Assembly (NCBI RefSeq): GCF_031877795.1
Contig: NC_133938.1
Span: 11,688,920-11,752,919 of the forward strand
DNA length: 64,000 nt
From: Strix aluco
Lineage: Eukaryota; Chordata; Aves; Strigiformes; Strigidae
Reading direction: 5' to 3'
The notes below the pieces were generated by a model. That model had not been told where the DNA came from. It did not search any database and saw nothing but the letters and a program-made list of their open reading frames with translations. This document shows, piece by piece, positions 1-40,711 of the stretch. The first letter of the stretch is position 1; every line of letters starts with the position of its first letter. Position numbers and translations under genes: made by a program.

Positions 1-3009
<3,009 letters not shown>

Positions 3010-3135
3010 GGTGCAGCACTGGCGCAAAGAGGAATGGGCGGAGCCTCACGGGGCGGTTTGGAGGGGCGAGCTCTCGCGAGGTAGTGACGTCACCGCGCCG
3101 CCAGCGCCGGGCGCGTGCCGTTGCCTAGCGACGCG
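3010..3135. promoter_or_regulatory. RPS8 promoter inside a CpG island, with TOP start, BANP-type, CRE and X-box motifs
   Basis: RPS8 transcription should start at about 3031-3032 in CCTCTTTGCG on the minus strand, a 5' TOP tract. Upstream of it (higher coordinates) are a TCTCGCGAG motif at about 3072-3080, the target sequence of BANP/ZBTB33-type factors, and a perfect palindromic CRE, TGACGTCA, at 3085-3092. An RFX X-box-like GTTGCCTAGCGAC follows at about 3119-3131. A GCCATGTTG element at about 2819-2827, inside intron 1, resembles the YY1 site common in ribosomal-protein genes. The motifs are read directly; their use is inferred. Confidence 0.6.
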
Positions 3136-3432
3136 GCGGCCCGGGGGGAGGCGGCGGGTGATGGCGGGGGCCCCCCGCGGCCGAGCCTCAGCGTGTGTCG
3201 GGGCAGCGGCGGGCCCGGGCTCCAGCCCAGGAGGGAGGGGAGCGCTGTCGGGGGGCGGCCGGTCGCAGGCCCGTCCTTCCTGCCCCGCGGGTCACCTCGC
3301 CAACGCCGCCAGGCAGGGCCCGGAGCCCGGCATCCCGCGGCGGAGCAGCCCCCGCGCCCCGCCCACCGGGGTACGGCCGTGATGGGCGCGGCGGGAGCCT
3401 CATTAGCATAGGGCTCATTAGTATTGCTGCTG
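3136..3432. other. CpG-island spacer between RPS8 and the first U5 gene
   Basis: Very GC-rich sequence with frequent CpG and open frames in several directions that match no known protein. It links the RPS8 promoter to the distal element of the first U5 gene. Octamer-like ATTAGCAT and ATTAGTAT stand at about 3402-3424, just outside that element. Nothing else is supported here. Confidence 0.5.
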
Positions 3433-3612
3433 ATTTGTATACCCAGGGTGCACCGCGGCGCGGCGCAGCGCCGTCCCGGCAGCAGATTCCGCCGCTCCCG
3501 CGGGGCCGGGGGGTTCGGACGCGCGGCCGGGTCCGGAGAAGAGGGTTAGAACAACGGGGGAGTCGAGGGGCGGGGTGTAGGGTGGTGGCGGGGGTCGCCG
3601 TGTACTACAGAG
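3433..3612 (+). promoter_or_regulatory. U5 gene 1 promoter: DSE (octamer variant plus ZNF143 site) and PSE
   Basis: The distal element at about -222 is ATTTGTAT (3433-3440) directly joined to ACCCAGGGTGCACCGC (3441-3456), a Staf/ZNF143 (SPH) type site. The proximal element GTCGCCGTGTACTACAGAG (3594-3612) starts at -61, where SNAPc binds in snRNA genes. There is no TATA box near -25, which fits Pol II rather than Pol III transcription. The octamer carries one change from the consensus ATTTGCAT. Confidence 0.8.
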
Positions 3613-3654
3613 CGACAGCCGGGGGTCGGTAGGTGCGCGGAGGAGAGCTGTGTC

Positions 3655-3771
3655 ATACTCCGGTTTCTCTTCAGATCGTATAAATCTTTCGCCTTTTACT
3701 AAAGATTTCCGTGGAGAGGAACAAGCACGAGTGTCGAGAAATTTTTTGAGGCTCCATTTCGGTGGAGCTGC
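3655..3771 (+). ncRNA. RNU5: U5 spliceosomal snRNA, gene 1
   Basis: U5 snRNA is the core RNA of the U5 snRNP, whose loop I holds the exon ends during both splicing steps. The sequence begins ATACTCCGGTTTCTCTTC and carries the invariant loop I GCCTTTTAC at 3691-3699. The 5' end pairs with GAGTGT after the loop (ATACTC with GAGTGT). The Sm site AATTTTTTGAG follows, then a perfect 3' hairpin GCTCC-ATTTCGGT-GGAGC (3751-3768). Length is about 117 nt against 116 in human. A 3' box follows. It is identical to U5 gene 4 in the opposite arm. The exact mature 3' end is approximate. Confidence 0.95.
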
Positions 3772-3779
3772 CCATTTCT

Positions 3780-3792
3780 GGTTAAAAGTAGA
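3780..3792 (+). terminator. 3' box of U5 gene 1
   Basis: GGTTAAAAGTAGA stands about 9 nt beyond the end of the snRNA and fits the vertebrate 3' box that directs Integrator cleavage. The counterpart in the other arm differs by one base (position 3786 against 31516). Confidence 0.75.
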
Positions 3793-4062
3793 GCGATGGG
3801 TAGGGATGTAGTCGCCATAGCGGGGCGGTCGAGTTTCCGTCTCCCCGCGGCTGCGCTAGGCTCAGTTTTAGATGAGAGCGCGTTCGCTGAGTCCGGGCCC
3901 AGGGGCTCGGCTGCGGGTCTCTACCGAGAGCACCAGGCCCGGCCGGCTGCCCCGGGGATTCCCGAGCCCCGGGCCGTTGTGCTCGGCGGCACGAACGCGG
4001 GGGTTGGCGGGGGGGGCCGCTGCTCGGGGCGGGACTGGGCGCCGGCCGGGGGGCGAGTGGTT

Positions 4063-4432
4063 TCATAGAATCCGGGAATCATCTCGGTTGGAAAAGACCG
4101 TGAAGCTCCTCCAGTCCAACCGTGAACCTCACCCTGACCGTTCCCAACTCCACCGGACCCCTCAGCGCTGGGTCAGCCCGACTCTTCAACCCCTCCAGGG
4201 ATGGGGACTCCACCACCTCCCTGGGCAGCCCATTCCAACGCCCAACAACCCGTTCTGCAAAGAAATACTTCCTGACATCCAGTCTAAACCTGCCCTGGCG
4301 CAGCGTGAGGCCGTTCCCTCTTGTCCTGTGGCTCGTTCCTTGGTTCCAGAGGCTCATCCCCAGCTCTCTGCACCCTCCGTTCAGGGAGTTGTGGAGGGCG
4401 ATGAGGTGCCTCACTTGTCTGTCTCGGGTTTT
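4063..4432 (-). mobile_element. CR1 LINE 3' end fragment in the left arm
   Basis: Read on the minus strand it has the familiar CR1 tail: a GTGAGGCACCTCATCGCCCTCC-like start, an AGGACAAGAGGGAACGGCC segment, then CTGCCCAGGGAGGTGGTGGA, ending in TCTTTTCCAACC and ATTCTATGA. Only the end of ORF2 and the 3' UTR remain, as is usual for 5'-truncated avian CR1 copies. It predates the duplication or conversion of the arms, because the same copy at the same place occurs in both. Confidence 0.88.
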
Positions 4433-4730
4433 ATTTTCCTCCGTAACTTTCTGTCCCTTTTCCTTACAATTTTGCAAAGTTACTATTATTTCGTTGTAAT
4501 ACGTAACGTAATTTTCGTTGTATTTGTATGGAGTTTCTCCCTGTTCCTCTTCCCGCTCTTCCCCCGGGAAGGGAGCGAGCGAGCGGCCGTGCGGCGCTCA
4601 GGGGCCGCCTGGGCTGGCCCCGGGCCGGGGAGCCACAGGCGCTGCCCGGGCGGGGGGCGCAGGGAGCGGCCCCGGGGCCCCTCCGCGCCCCGCCCGGCTC
4701 ATCAGCAGGAGCGTCATTAGCAGCGGGCTG

Positions 4731-4899
4731 ATTTGCATACCCAGGGTGCCCCGCGGCTCCGTGCCGGCCCGGCCGGTGGCGGCCGCCGCCGCCGGTCCGA
4801 GCTGTTCGGGTGTCGCGGCCCGTGCGGTGGTCGGGCGGGGCCGGGGCGGGTGTGGGTCGGCGGGAGCGGGTGGGGGGCGTGTGTCGCCGTGAGTTGTGG
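4731..4899 (+). promoter_or_regulatory. U5 gene 2 promoter: consensus octamer, ZNF143 site and PSE
   Basis: A perfect octamer ATTTGCAT (4731-4738) abuts ACCCAGGGTGCCCCGC (4739-4754), a ZNF143/Staf site, at about -215. The proximal element GTCGCCGTGAGTTGTGG (4883-4899) starts at -63. This is the cleanest of the U5 promoters and is copied base for base in the opposite arm for U5 gene 3. Confidence 0.85.
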
Positions 4900-4945
4900 G
4901 TCGTGGGGCAGGCGGGCGGTGTGCCGTGGGGGGGAAGTAGGAGTT

Positions 4946-5062
4946 ATACTCCGGTTTCTCTTCAGATCGTATAAATCTTTCGCCTTTTACTAAAGATTTC
5001 CGTGGAGAGGAACAAGCACGAGTGTCGATGAATTTTTTGAGGCTCCATTTCGGTGGAGCTAC
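4946..5062 (+). ncRNA. RNU5: U5 spliceosomal snRNA, gene 2
   Basis: Same organisation as gene 1: ATACTCC start, loop I GCCTTTTAC, Sm site AATTTTTTGAG and the 3' hairpin GCTCC-ATTTCGGT-GGAGC at 5042-5059. It differs from gene 1 just before the Sm site (GTCGATGAATTT against GTCGAGAAATTT) and after the hairpin. It is identical to U5 gene 3 on the minus strand. Promoter and 3' box are intact, so it should be active. Confidence 0.95.
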
Positions 5063-5072
5063 CCCTTTTTTT

Positions 5073-5086
5073 GGTTAAAAACAGAG
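5073..5086 (+). terminator. 3' box of U5 gene 2
   Basis: GGTTAAAAACAGAG stands 10 nt past the snRNA end and fits the snRNA 3' box. Homology with the opposite arm stops here. Confidence 0.75.
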
Positions 5087-5521
5087 CAATCTACTACTGT
5101 TTAGGACTTTCTCTCTCCCGCCAGCCTCCCTACAGCGGCCGTACCGCCGCTCCCGCGCTCCGCCCCGGCACTGCCTGCGGCAGGTCTCTCCCCGCCCTGC
5201 CCCGGGCCGCCGTCATGCAGCGGGACCAACTGCGCACGCGCGCTGCCACGCCGCACTACACCTCCCAGCACGCCCCGCGCCGCCTCCCGGCAGCCGCAGT
5301 GCTGGGCCGTGCCCCGGGGCACACCGGGAGTCGTAGGCGGCCGCGCGCGCAGAGCATGCTGGGAGGTGTAGTCCCGCCCTCTCCCGCCGTTGTTTCCCGC
5401 TAGGCCCCGCGGCACGCCGGCGCGCGGGGTTTAAATCGGCGGCGGTTGCCCGGGCCTGGGTTTTGGTGCTGGCGGTGCCGCTGCCGTTGAGCGGCCGGTT
5501 GCTTCTCCTCGTGCCCAGGCC
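5087..5521 (+). promoter_or_regulatory. KIF2C promoter region with ZNF143/THAP11-type motifs and a CHR-like element
   Basis: Three copies of the ACTACANNTCCCAGCATGC-type motif bound by ZNF143/THAP11 are visible. One is forward at about 5254-5276 (CACTACACCTCCCAGCACGC). Two are inverted, at about 5322-5336 (degenerate) and 5353-5375 (GCATGCTGGGAGGTGTAGTC). A TTTAAA next to CGGCGG at about 5430-5441 resembles a CHR/CDE pair, the element that restricts mitotic genes such as KIF2C to G2/M through DREAM-MuvB (family knowledge; the assignment is inference). No TATA box is evident. Confidence 0.55.
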
Positions 5522-24134
<18,613 letters not shown>

Positions 24135-24537
24135 GAAATACAGCAAAACCTGGTTGACAAGCAGTCTTCTGTATGTCTTGCATGTTTGTCAGTGGTTTGT
24201 GTAACTCCTGTTTTAAATGTGGTAGAGTGTGGGTCATGTGTGCCTGAGGGCAGTGAATGTGGCAGCCTCTCTCTTCATGGCCAGGGTAATCGGTAGAGAG
24301 TGCTAGAAACACCCTCTGCAAGGCTTGGGGAGGGGGCCTGAAAGTGCTAGATGTGTCACTTTGCTAGTGACAGTGGTCTCTTCTAATAAACTAGATACAC
24401 ATGTATAATTTTCTAGTGTACATAAAACCTTTCCAGATGTGCTTAAAACTTTGCAATGCTGTTGCAAGTTTGGCTTTTCTAGAAAGAATGTGGACTATAT
24501 GTAATTGTAAAAAATCAGTATTTTAAGAAGTTTGATA

Positions 24538-24705
24538 AATAAATGTTCCTGGATTTAATTATCTTCTATCTTACAAAATATATTTCTTTCTGATTTTGGC
24601 AAAATCTAAAGACTGACTGGTATTGTAGAGATAGGCTGATTTCTTTGATAAAGTTTTTTAAAGTCTTCACACTTGTAATGGTTACATGAAATCACTCAAA
24701 ATAAA
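24538..24705 (+). terminator. KIF2C polyadenylation signals
   Basis: AATAAA occurs at 24538-24543, about 400 nt after the KIF2C stop, and again at 24700-24705. The first, followed by T-rich sequence, is the likelier main signal. The choice between them cannot be settled from sequence alone. Confidence 0.6.
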
Positions 24706-25357
24706 TTGTCTCTTAATTTTGAGATTCTGCTGGGTAGAACTTGCCTAGCAAAGGGGAAGCTGGTTTAGAGGGTACCTATCCTGCACATGAGCAAAGCTCA
24801 GCATGTAGTGAGTGGCTCAGCTCTTGTGACATCAGATGAGTAGGAGGGGCTCTGTGAGACTTCCTTGTACTACTGGAGTTTCCTTAGGCTTTGAGGATAG
24901 CCCCAGGATGTTACTTCACATTTTTTCACACATTTCCCCTGGTTAACATGCCACATAAAATACACATATTCAGTAGCCCACCTAAATCTGTATTTGAGGG
25001 CAGGAGTGCAAAGCTGGCCACTGGCTCAGGTGCAGCAAGGTGCTGCCATGGCCTTTGTGTGCAACCTGGGTCCAGGTGACCCCACACAACCTGTCCTCTG
25101 GGAAGGGGCTGGCGGGGATGGGGGAGGACAGCTGGGAGGCATGTGCTGCTGCCCTCTGTTTCCTGTTTGTTCAGCTCACTCCAGGGTTTGTCTCTGAAAG
25201 GACGAAACAGCCCTGTGAGCTCTGGGTCCAGCAACACAGGATGCAGCTATACAAACATCAAATTACAAAGGAATTCTTCTACTGTTACTCCCTTTTTCCC
25301 TAGACCCCCACCCTGGTCTCCTGCTTCCTGAGCTGCCTTCTACCCTGAAAGTAAAAT
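24706..25357. other. Intergenic spacer between convergent KIF2C and ARMH1
   Basis: About 650 bp separates the tails of the two genes. It probably includes the ARMH1 3' UTR (minus strand), but I could not find an AATAAA on that strand. No further gene, RNA or clear repeat is visible. Confidence 0.4.
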
Positions 25358-35642
<10,285 letters not shown>

Positions 35643-35645
35643 CTA

Positions 35646-38200
35646 GAGAAAAGTGAGAAAGAAGTTCAAAAAGGACTTTGAAGGTAGAAAAAGTCTGTAC
35701 TAAGGAATTACCAGCAGAATCACATTTAAAATCTCTGGCAAATAATATTAAAGCACTTACTAGCCATTAATTTAACCTCATTTTCCTTTATACTCATTTC
35801 ATAGATAGGAAAACTGAGGCAAAAGGAGAGTTTCTGGTATGTCTGAAGCTGCACAATGAATCTGCTACAGTCTTGAGATTATATTCCAGGGCAGGTGGCT
35901 TCACCACAGGAGCTCTCTTCTCTGCTCTGTTAATAAAGTCATTTTGATGTTACCCATCAGCCCAGCCTTGGTTTCTCACTCACCTCATGATATGAACACT
36001 GCATCTCATATCTGACCTGCCAGGGAATAAATAGGGTGAAATGAGAGCACAAATAGGTATGGATTTGTGGGGAGTGACAGGGTCAAGGGGGCTGTAAATG
36101 CCTGTTAGCACAGCGGCACAGCATGCCCTCACTCACGTGATGGAGCAACAGTCGTTTGGACTAGGCCCACATCCACTCCAGGAAGATGTGCTTGGTCTTA
36201 GCAGTAAGAGTGCTTTGGGACCCTTTGGCATGACAGGTATTTGCTCTGTTTTTTTCTTATCTAATTTCTATGGCATGTTTTTAAACAATCTAAGAAAACC
36301 TGAAATGATAAGAACTATAGGCAAGAAGACAGAAGCTTCGGAAACATCCCTTGCCTGCACTTCCTCCTGCCCCTTCAAACAGGTGTTAAATAAAGCAATC
36401 CATATTTTGCCAAATTTCCTTGACACACTTTTGGCTCATATGATATCCCCTATTCCAGCTTGACAAATGTGAAGGTGCACTTAGTAGAGGAATGAAATGT
36501 CAGAGGATTAAGCTCTCCGTTCATTCAGGTAGGTGAGAATTCCACTGACGTGTATGCACTTGGCTTTAAGACACTGACCAACCTCAAGGAGCCTTGCAGT
36601 TAAACATCAGTATCTGTGTATGTACACAGATGCAGAAAGAGGGACAAGGTCACAGACAGTGGCATTAACACAGATGCATTGTCCTCCACCAAGCTGTATC
36701 AACATGCCTGAGGATAAGAAAGGAATTCATGCCTTGTCTAATACAGTTCTTGGACTTCCTACATAAGAAAAGCACAATTTAGGTTTTATTTAAAGTGTGT
36801 TTTAAGAAAAAAAAAGTTAAAATGACACAAAATCTTTGGTTTCGGAATAAGAAGTTTCTTTCAATGTAATACCAGTTGCCAAGATTACCAATTTCCTACT
36901 TACAAAGTTCTTAGGCCTTTTCTCCTAGAATCTGGAGCAAAATTCCAAATCAGTTCCAGAATACCCCCAAGATACCTGCTCAAAAGTAACTTTCTGTTGC
37001 TTTTATCTGAACCAGGCTAAAAACAAGGACCAAGACATGAACATGTACCTCCGTGCCAGAAGACAAACAAACAAAGTCTTCAAAAATCTGGCTAAGAAAC
37101 GATGTTTGAGAATTAAGATGAGATGAAATTTCATTTGGGAATTAACGGTCTGTGCTCTGTAAGGAGTCTGTGTCCTTGTCAGGGTGTTTTCTGGATCTCC
37201 TTTGCAGGGAAGCAGGTTTAAAATAAATCCATTTTTCCAAAATAGTTGTGATTGAAAATGTTATTAGCCATAACAAATGTTAGTGCTGACAGGAGAATGG
37301 CCTGTTAGGGGCCTCTGGTGAAACAGTCAAGTGAAAGTCATATTTCACATTATTGTGAGCATTTTCCTGTGATTTACAGAATATTTGTGAAACATTACTT
37401 GCAAGGCGTATGATTGATATTGAGAGAACAGCTAGTGTGTAGGGGGAATCTGTATTTCACAGAGACTGTTTGCATGAAATTTACAGTCCCATAAAGTGCT
37501 CCTCTGTCCTCAACAGAGATCTAGTTAAAAGAACTTTACAGTCTGAAACATCCCAAAATTGATTCTAAATTAAAGTTTCCATATTTATGTTTAAGATGCT
37601 AGTGGTGTAATGCTATCCTATTTTTATTATAAGGCCGCAGTAAGCCCCCACTATTCAGAAATACCAGCACCAGCCTCTGGACGTGAGGATTTTAGTGATA
37701 CAAAAGGCTTGCCTATGAATCAATGGCAAAAAAAAGAGTTTGAAACAATGATCACATGAGGTGTCTGAGGATACAGCAGTATCTGTCCCTGGCTGCTATA
37801 ATAACAGTATCTGCTGACATAGTAGTCTTTAAGCTGACATTGTAAAGTACCCTGAAAACGTACATGAATATTTCTATTATGACCAGCTTACATATGGGAA
37901 CATACAGACACAGGGAAGTTAAATGACTTGCCTGAGCCGTTTGTCAGTGCTAGCATCAGCACATAACTCCTGTTTGCTGGTTTTAAACTCTGCTCTCAAC
38001 AGTGCTGGGCTGCCACCCCAGTCCGTTGGACCTAATAATCAAAACAAGGCTGAGTCAGGGCAGTGCTTTATTCCTGCCAAGAAAAACACAAGTGATTTAG
38101 GAACTGGCTCTGGCAATTCAGCAGTTCTTTACATCCAGAGTGCTGCTAAATCATCGGATTGAGATCAAAAGGCAGACTGGTGCTGCGTCAGCCTCAGTCT
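35646..38200. other. Spacer, or first ARMH1 intron, upstream of the ARMH1 ATG exon
   Basis: An acceptor-like CTAGGCAG precedes the ARMH1 start exon, so at least one noncoding ARMH1 exon should lie to the right, perhaps near the TMEM53 CpG island. No coding exon is recognisable here. AT-rich unique sequence at about 37100-37560 could be a conserved noncoding element. I see no tRNA or other RNA gene. Confidence 0.4.
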
Positions 38201-38339
38201 GAGTGTGAGGTGCCAGGGACGGATAGCCTTGGACTCGTGGAAGGGCAGAGTGACGGTGATTTGGTGTTACCTTTGTATCTTGCAACATCAAGGTTGCGCC
38301 CAGCCTCAAGCAAAATGTGGAGCTTCTGTTTTCCTAGCA

Positions 38340-38950
38340 GGTTTCACCCTCTCCTGGCATACCTCAAGTCCCCCGCAACCCTCCTTACACACAATGCACC
38401 TTCCTCAGTGTACCCCAATGCCCTCTACCCAGCCCCCATCAACCCAGTCCCACTGGCTCCTCTCTCACCTGCATGTCCTGCCTCCCAGCCCCACACTTAA
38501 CCCCAGCCACAACCCCAAACCTAGCCCCTGCACTCCCCTCACCTGCAGCCAGGCCCTACACCGACCCCTACATCCATCCCAGTCCCTACCTCCTCTAATC
38601 CACTGCAGCCTCAACATCCCCCATCCCAGGCCCAACCGTCCTTCCAGGCCTGACCCAGTGCGACCACAGGCCCTGTGCTCCCCCACACCCCAAAACCCAC
38701 CCCAGGCCCTACAGTCCCTCACACAGTCCCTCATCCCAGTGCCCACCCCACCCCCATGTCTGCCCCCACTGGCCCAAACGTCCAGCTCAGGACCAACAAC
38801 CCCCCTCAGCCCCCATGCCCACCTTATCTCCCAGCCCCCTGACTGCGACCCCCACTCCAGACCCTACAATTCCCCTCATTCCGACCCCCCCAGGCCCTAC
38901 AACCCCCCCAACCGCAGCGCCCGCCTCAGTCCCTCACTCCCTCTCACCTT
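38340..38950. repeat. C-rich degenerate minisatellite upstream of TMEM53
   Basis: About 600 bp almost free of G, built of loosely repeated units such as CAGGCCCTACA, CCCCAC and GACCCTACA. It produces long open frames rich in Pro and Ser that match no protein. It ends directly at the TMEM53 CpG-island promoter. Low-complexity expansion is the simplest reading. Confidence 0.7.
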
Positions 38951-39252
38951 TCCCGGGGGGGCGGATACCCCGCAGAATAACTGACATCGCAGCCGAACCA
39001 ATCGCGGCCCGCCTTTGCCTCCCTCGGCCCAATGGGTGGTCCAGTTTCCCCCACCAGTGGGTGGGGCGCCACTCCTGGGCCGGGTGCTAAGGGCGCGTTG
39101 CTAAGGAAGTGGGAGGGGCGGAGGGGAGGGGTCGGAGAGGGAGGCGGGGTGGGCGATTTGCTTTCCCATTGGCTGCGTGAGGGGCAGGGGGGCGGAGCTT
39201 CCGGTGGGGAGAACGGAAGCGCCGGTGGGGTGTGAGGCGGGAGTGCGCCGCC
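38951..39252. promoter_or_regulatory. TMEM53 promoter, probably shared with ARMH1
   Basis: A CpG island with CCAAT-type boxes (AACCAATCGCG at about 38996; CCCAATGGG at about 39029; CCCATTGGCTGCG, inverted, at about 39165), as in NF-Y dependent TATA-less promoters. A GTTGCTAAGG at about 39096 resembles half an RFX X-box. In human the divergent genes TMEM53 and ARMH1 start head-to-head, so this island may also drive ARMH1 leftward (inference). Confidence 0.5.
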
Positions 39253-40677
39253 ATGGGGGTCCGCGGGCTGGAGGCGGCGGTGGAGCTGGCGCCGGGGGAG
39301 GCCCGCGGTGCGGGGGCGAGCGGGTCTGGGGGGCCCCGAGGGTGAAGGGCTGGGGGAAAGTGGGTGGGCAGCCTGGGGGACCCCAGTGGCAGGAGGGATT
39401 GGAGGACCCCTTGAGGGTGGAAGGGGCGGGACCCCTGTGGGTGGAGTGTGGGCGATCGGGCCCGTCAGGACACGGAGGGAGGGAGCTGTGGGGACGCTTG
39501 TGCCGTACCAGGTGTCTGGTAGTTCCTGGAGGGCAGGGCAGGATGCTTCCCGTTCCCACCTGGAAGCGGGCCCCAGTCTGTGGCGCCTCCCCAGGTCGCG
39601 GGAGGCGTGAGGAGGGGGTCTTTGCCCCCGCAGCGATCTGCACGCTGCTGGTTTTTGCATCAGTGCAGAGCTTTGGGAAGCTGCAGGGATTGAAACTGTG
39701 CTGTGCTGCTGAGCGTGCCCACAGTGGGAAACAGGGATGAGACAGTCATAACTGGGAAATAAAGCTAATACCTGCTTCACTGTTATCTTTAAACTTTATT
39801 AACCAGGCACGTTGCCATAAGTTCTGATTCTGATAGACTGAAGGATTATTTTAAATCTTGTGATTTGTTCCAGAGAGCAGTACAGAGAGAGGGCATGCAG
39901 ATGATCAGCCTGTGGTGATCCTTCTAGGTTGGGCAGGCTGCCAGGACAAATACCTGGCCAAATACAGCACAATCTATAGTCAGAAGGTGAGTAGCTTATT
40001 TATATTTTCATGACACTGTCATACAGCTCTCTGAGAAACTGCCTCTTTCCTGCATGTTGGTAAAATGACTTTAAAGCCTCTTTCAGTCTGAAGAGTCATT
40101 GGGAGTGAGTGGCGAGTTCCCTTGTCATTGAAAGCTCCTTGTCTCTCGGAGCCCAGGCAGCAGTGTTATCTAACAGTTGCTGATGTCATCTTTGTGCGTG
40201 CAGCTGAAACAAAAATACTTCCTTGGAGAAAATTGCTGCTGTTAATGTGAATCGCTGGAGTATTTTAAGGCATTTAAAGTTGTGAGATTATTCAGGAATG
40301 ACGTGAACTGTGTTAGCTTTCCAAACAGGTAAACATGTGGGTAAAGATTATGCATTTACTGCTTGCTAATAGGCCACAGCATAGACTTGGCAAGGCCAGG
40401 CTGAGGGCTGCCAGAGCATGTCAGCATCTGTTGCTCCTTCAGCTTTTCCTTCCTGTGAAGATGATTCATCTAAATGTTGTAATCCAAATTCATTTTATCC
40501 TGTCTGTGAAACAGGCATCCTATGATAGTCAGACCTGCTCACTAGGAACTCCTTGTGTTTGAACTGGAGAGGTCTGTCCGATTGCTAGTTCCACAAGTTA
40601 TGCTATTTTCCTTTCTAATACTGTATTTTACTGGAATGGCTGCAGATTGTAGTATGGGGACCCAGTAAAACTTTAGA

Positions 40678-40711
<34 letters not shown>

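Larger units (their letters stand above)
3655..5086 (+). repeat. Left arm of a near-perfect 1.43 kb inverted repeat (mate 30216-31647)
   Basis: Every position p here matches the complement of 35302-p. Translations of all open frames in 3796-4993 are identical to those in the opposite arm, and the stretches I compared base by base match. I found mismatches only at 3786 and 5071. The arm starts at the first base of U5 gene 1 and stops just after the 3' box of U5 gene 2. Inside are two U5 genes, one U5 promoter and a CR1 fragment. The arms flank about 25.1 kb that contains KIF2C. Confidence 0.95.

Noticed and set aside
4079-4477. 132-codon frame that looks protein-like (and 30825-31223)
   Set aside because: This is the remnant of CR1 ORF2 and 3' UTR read in one frame, not a host gene.
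3872-4720. 282-codon open frame in the left arm (and its mirror at 30582-31430)
   Set aside because: It runs antisense through a CR1 fragment and into GC-rich promoter DNA. It is present in both arms only because the arms are identical.
38205-38984. 259-codon Pro/Ser-rich open frame
   Set aside because: It is produced by the C-rich minisatellite. There is no start context, splice support or homology.
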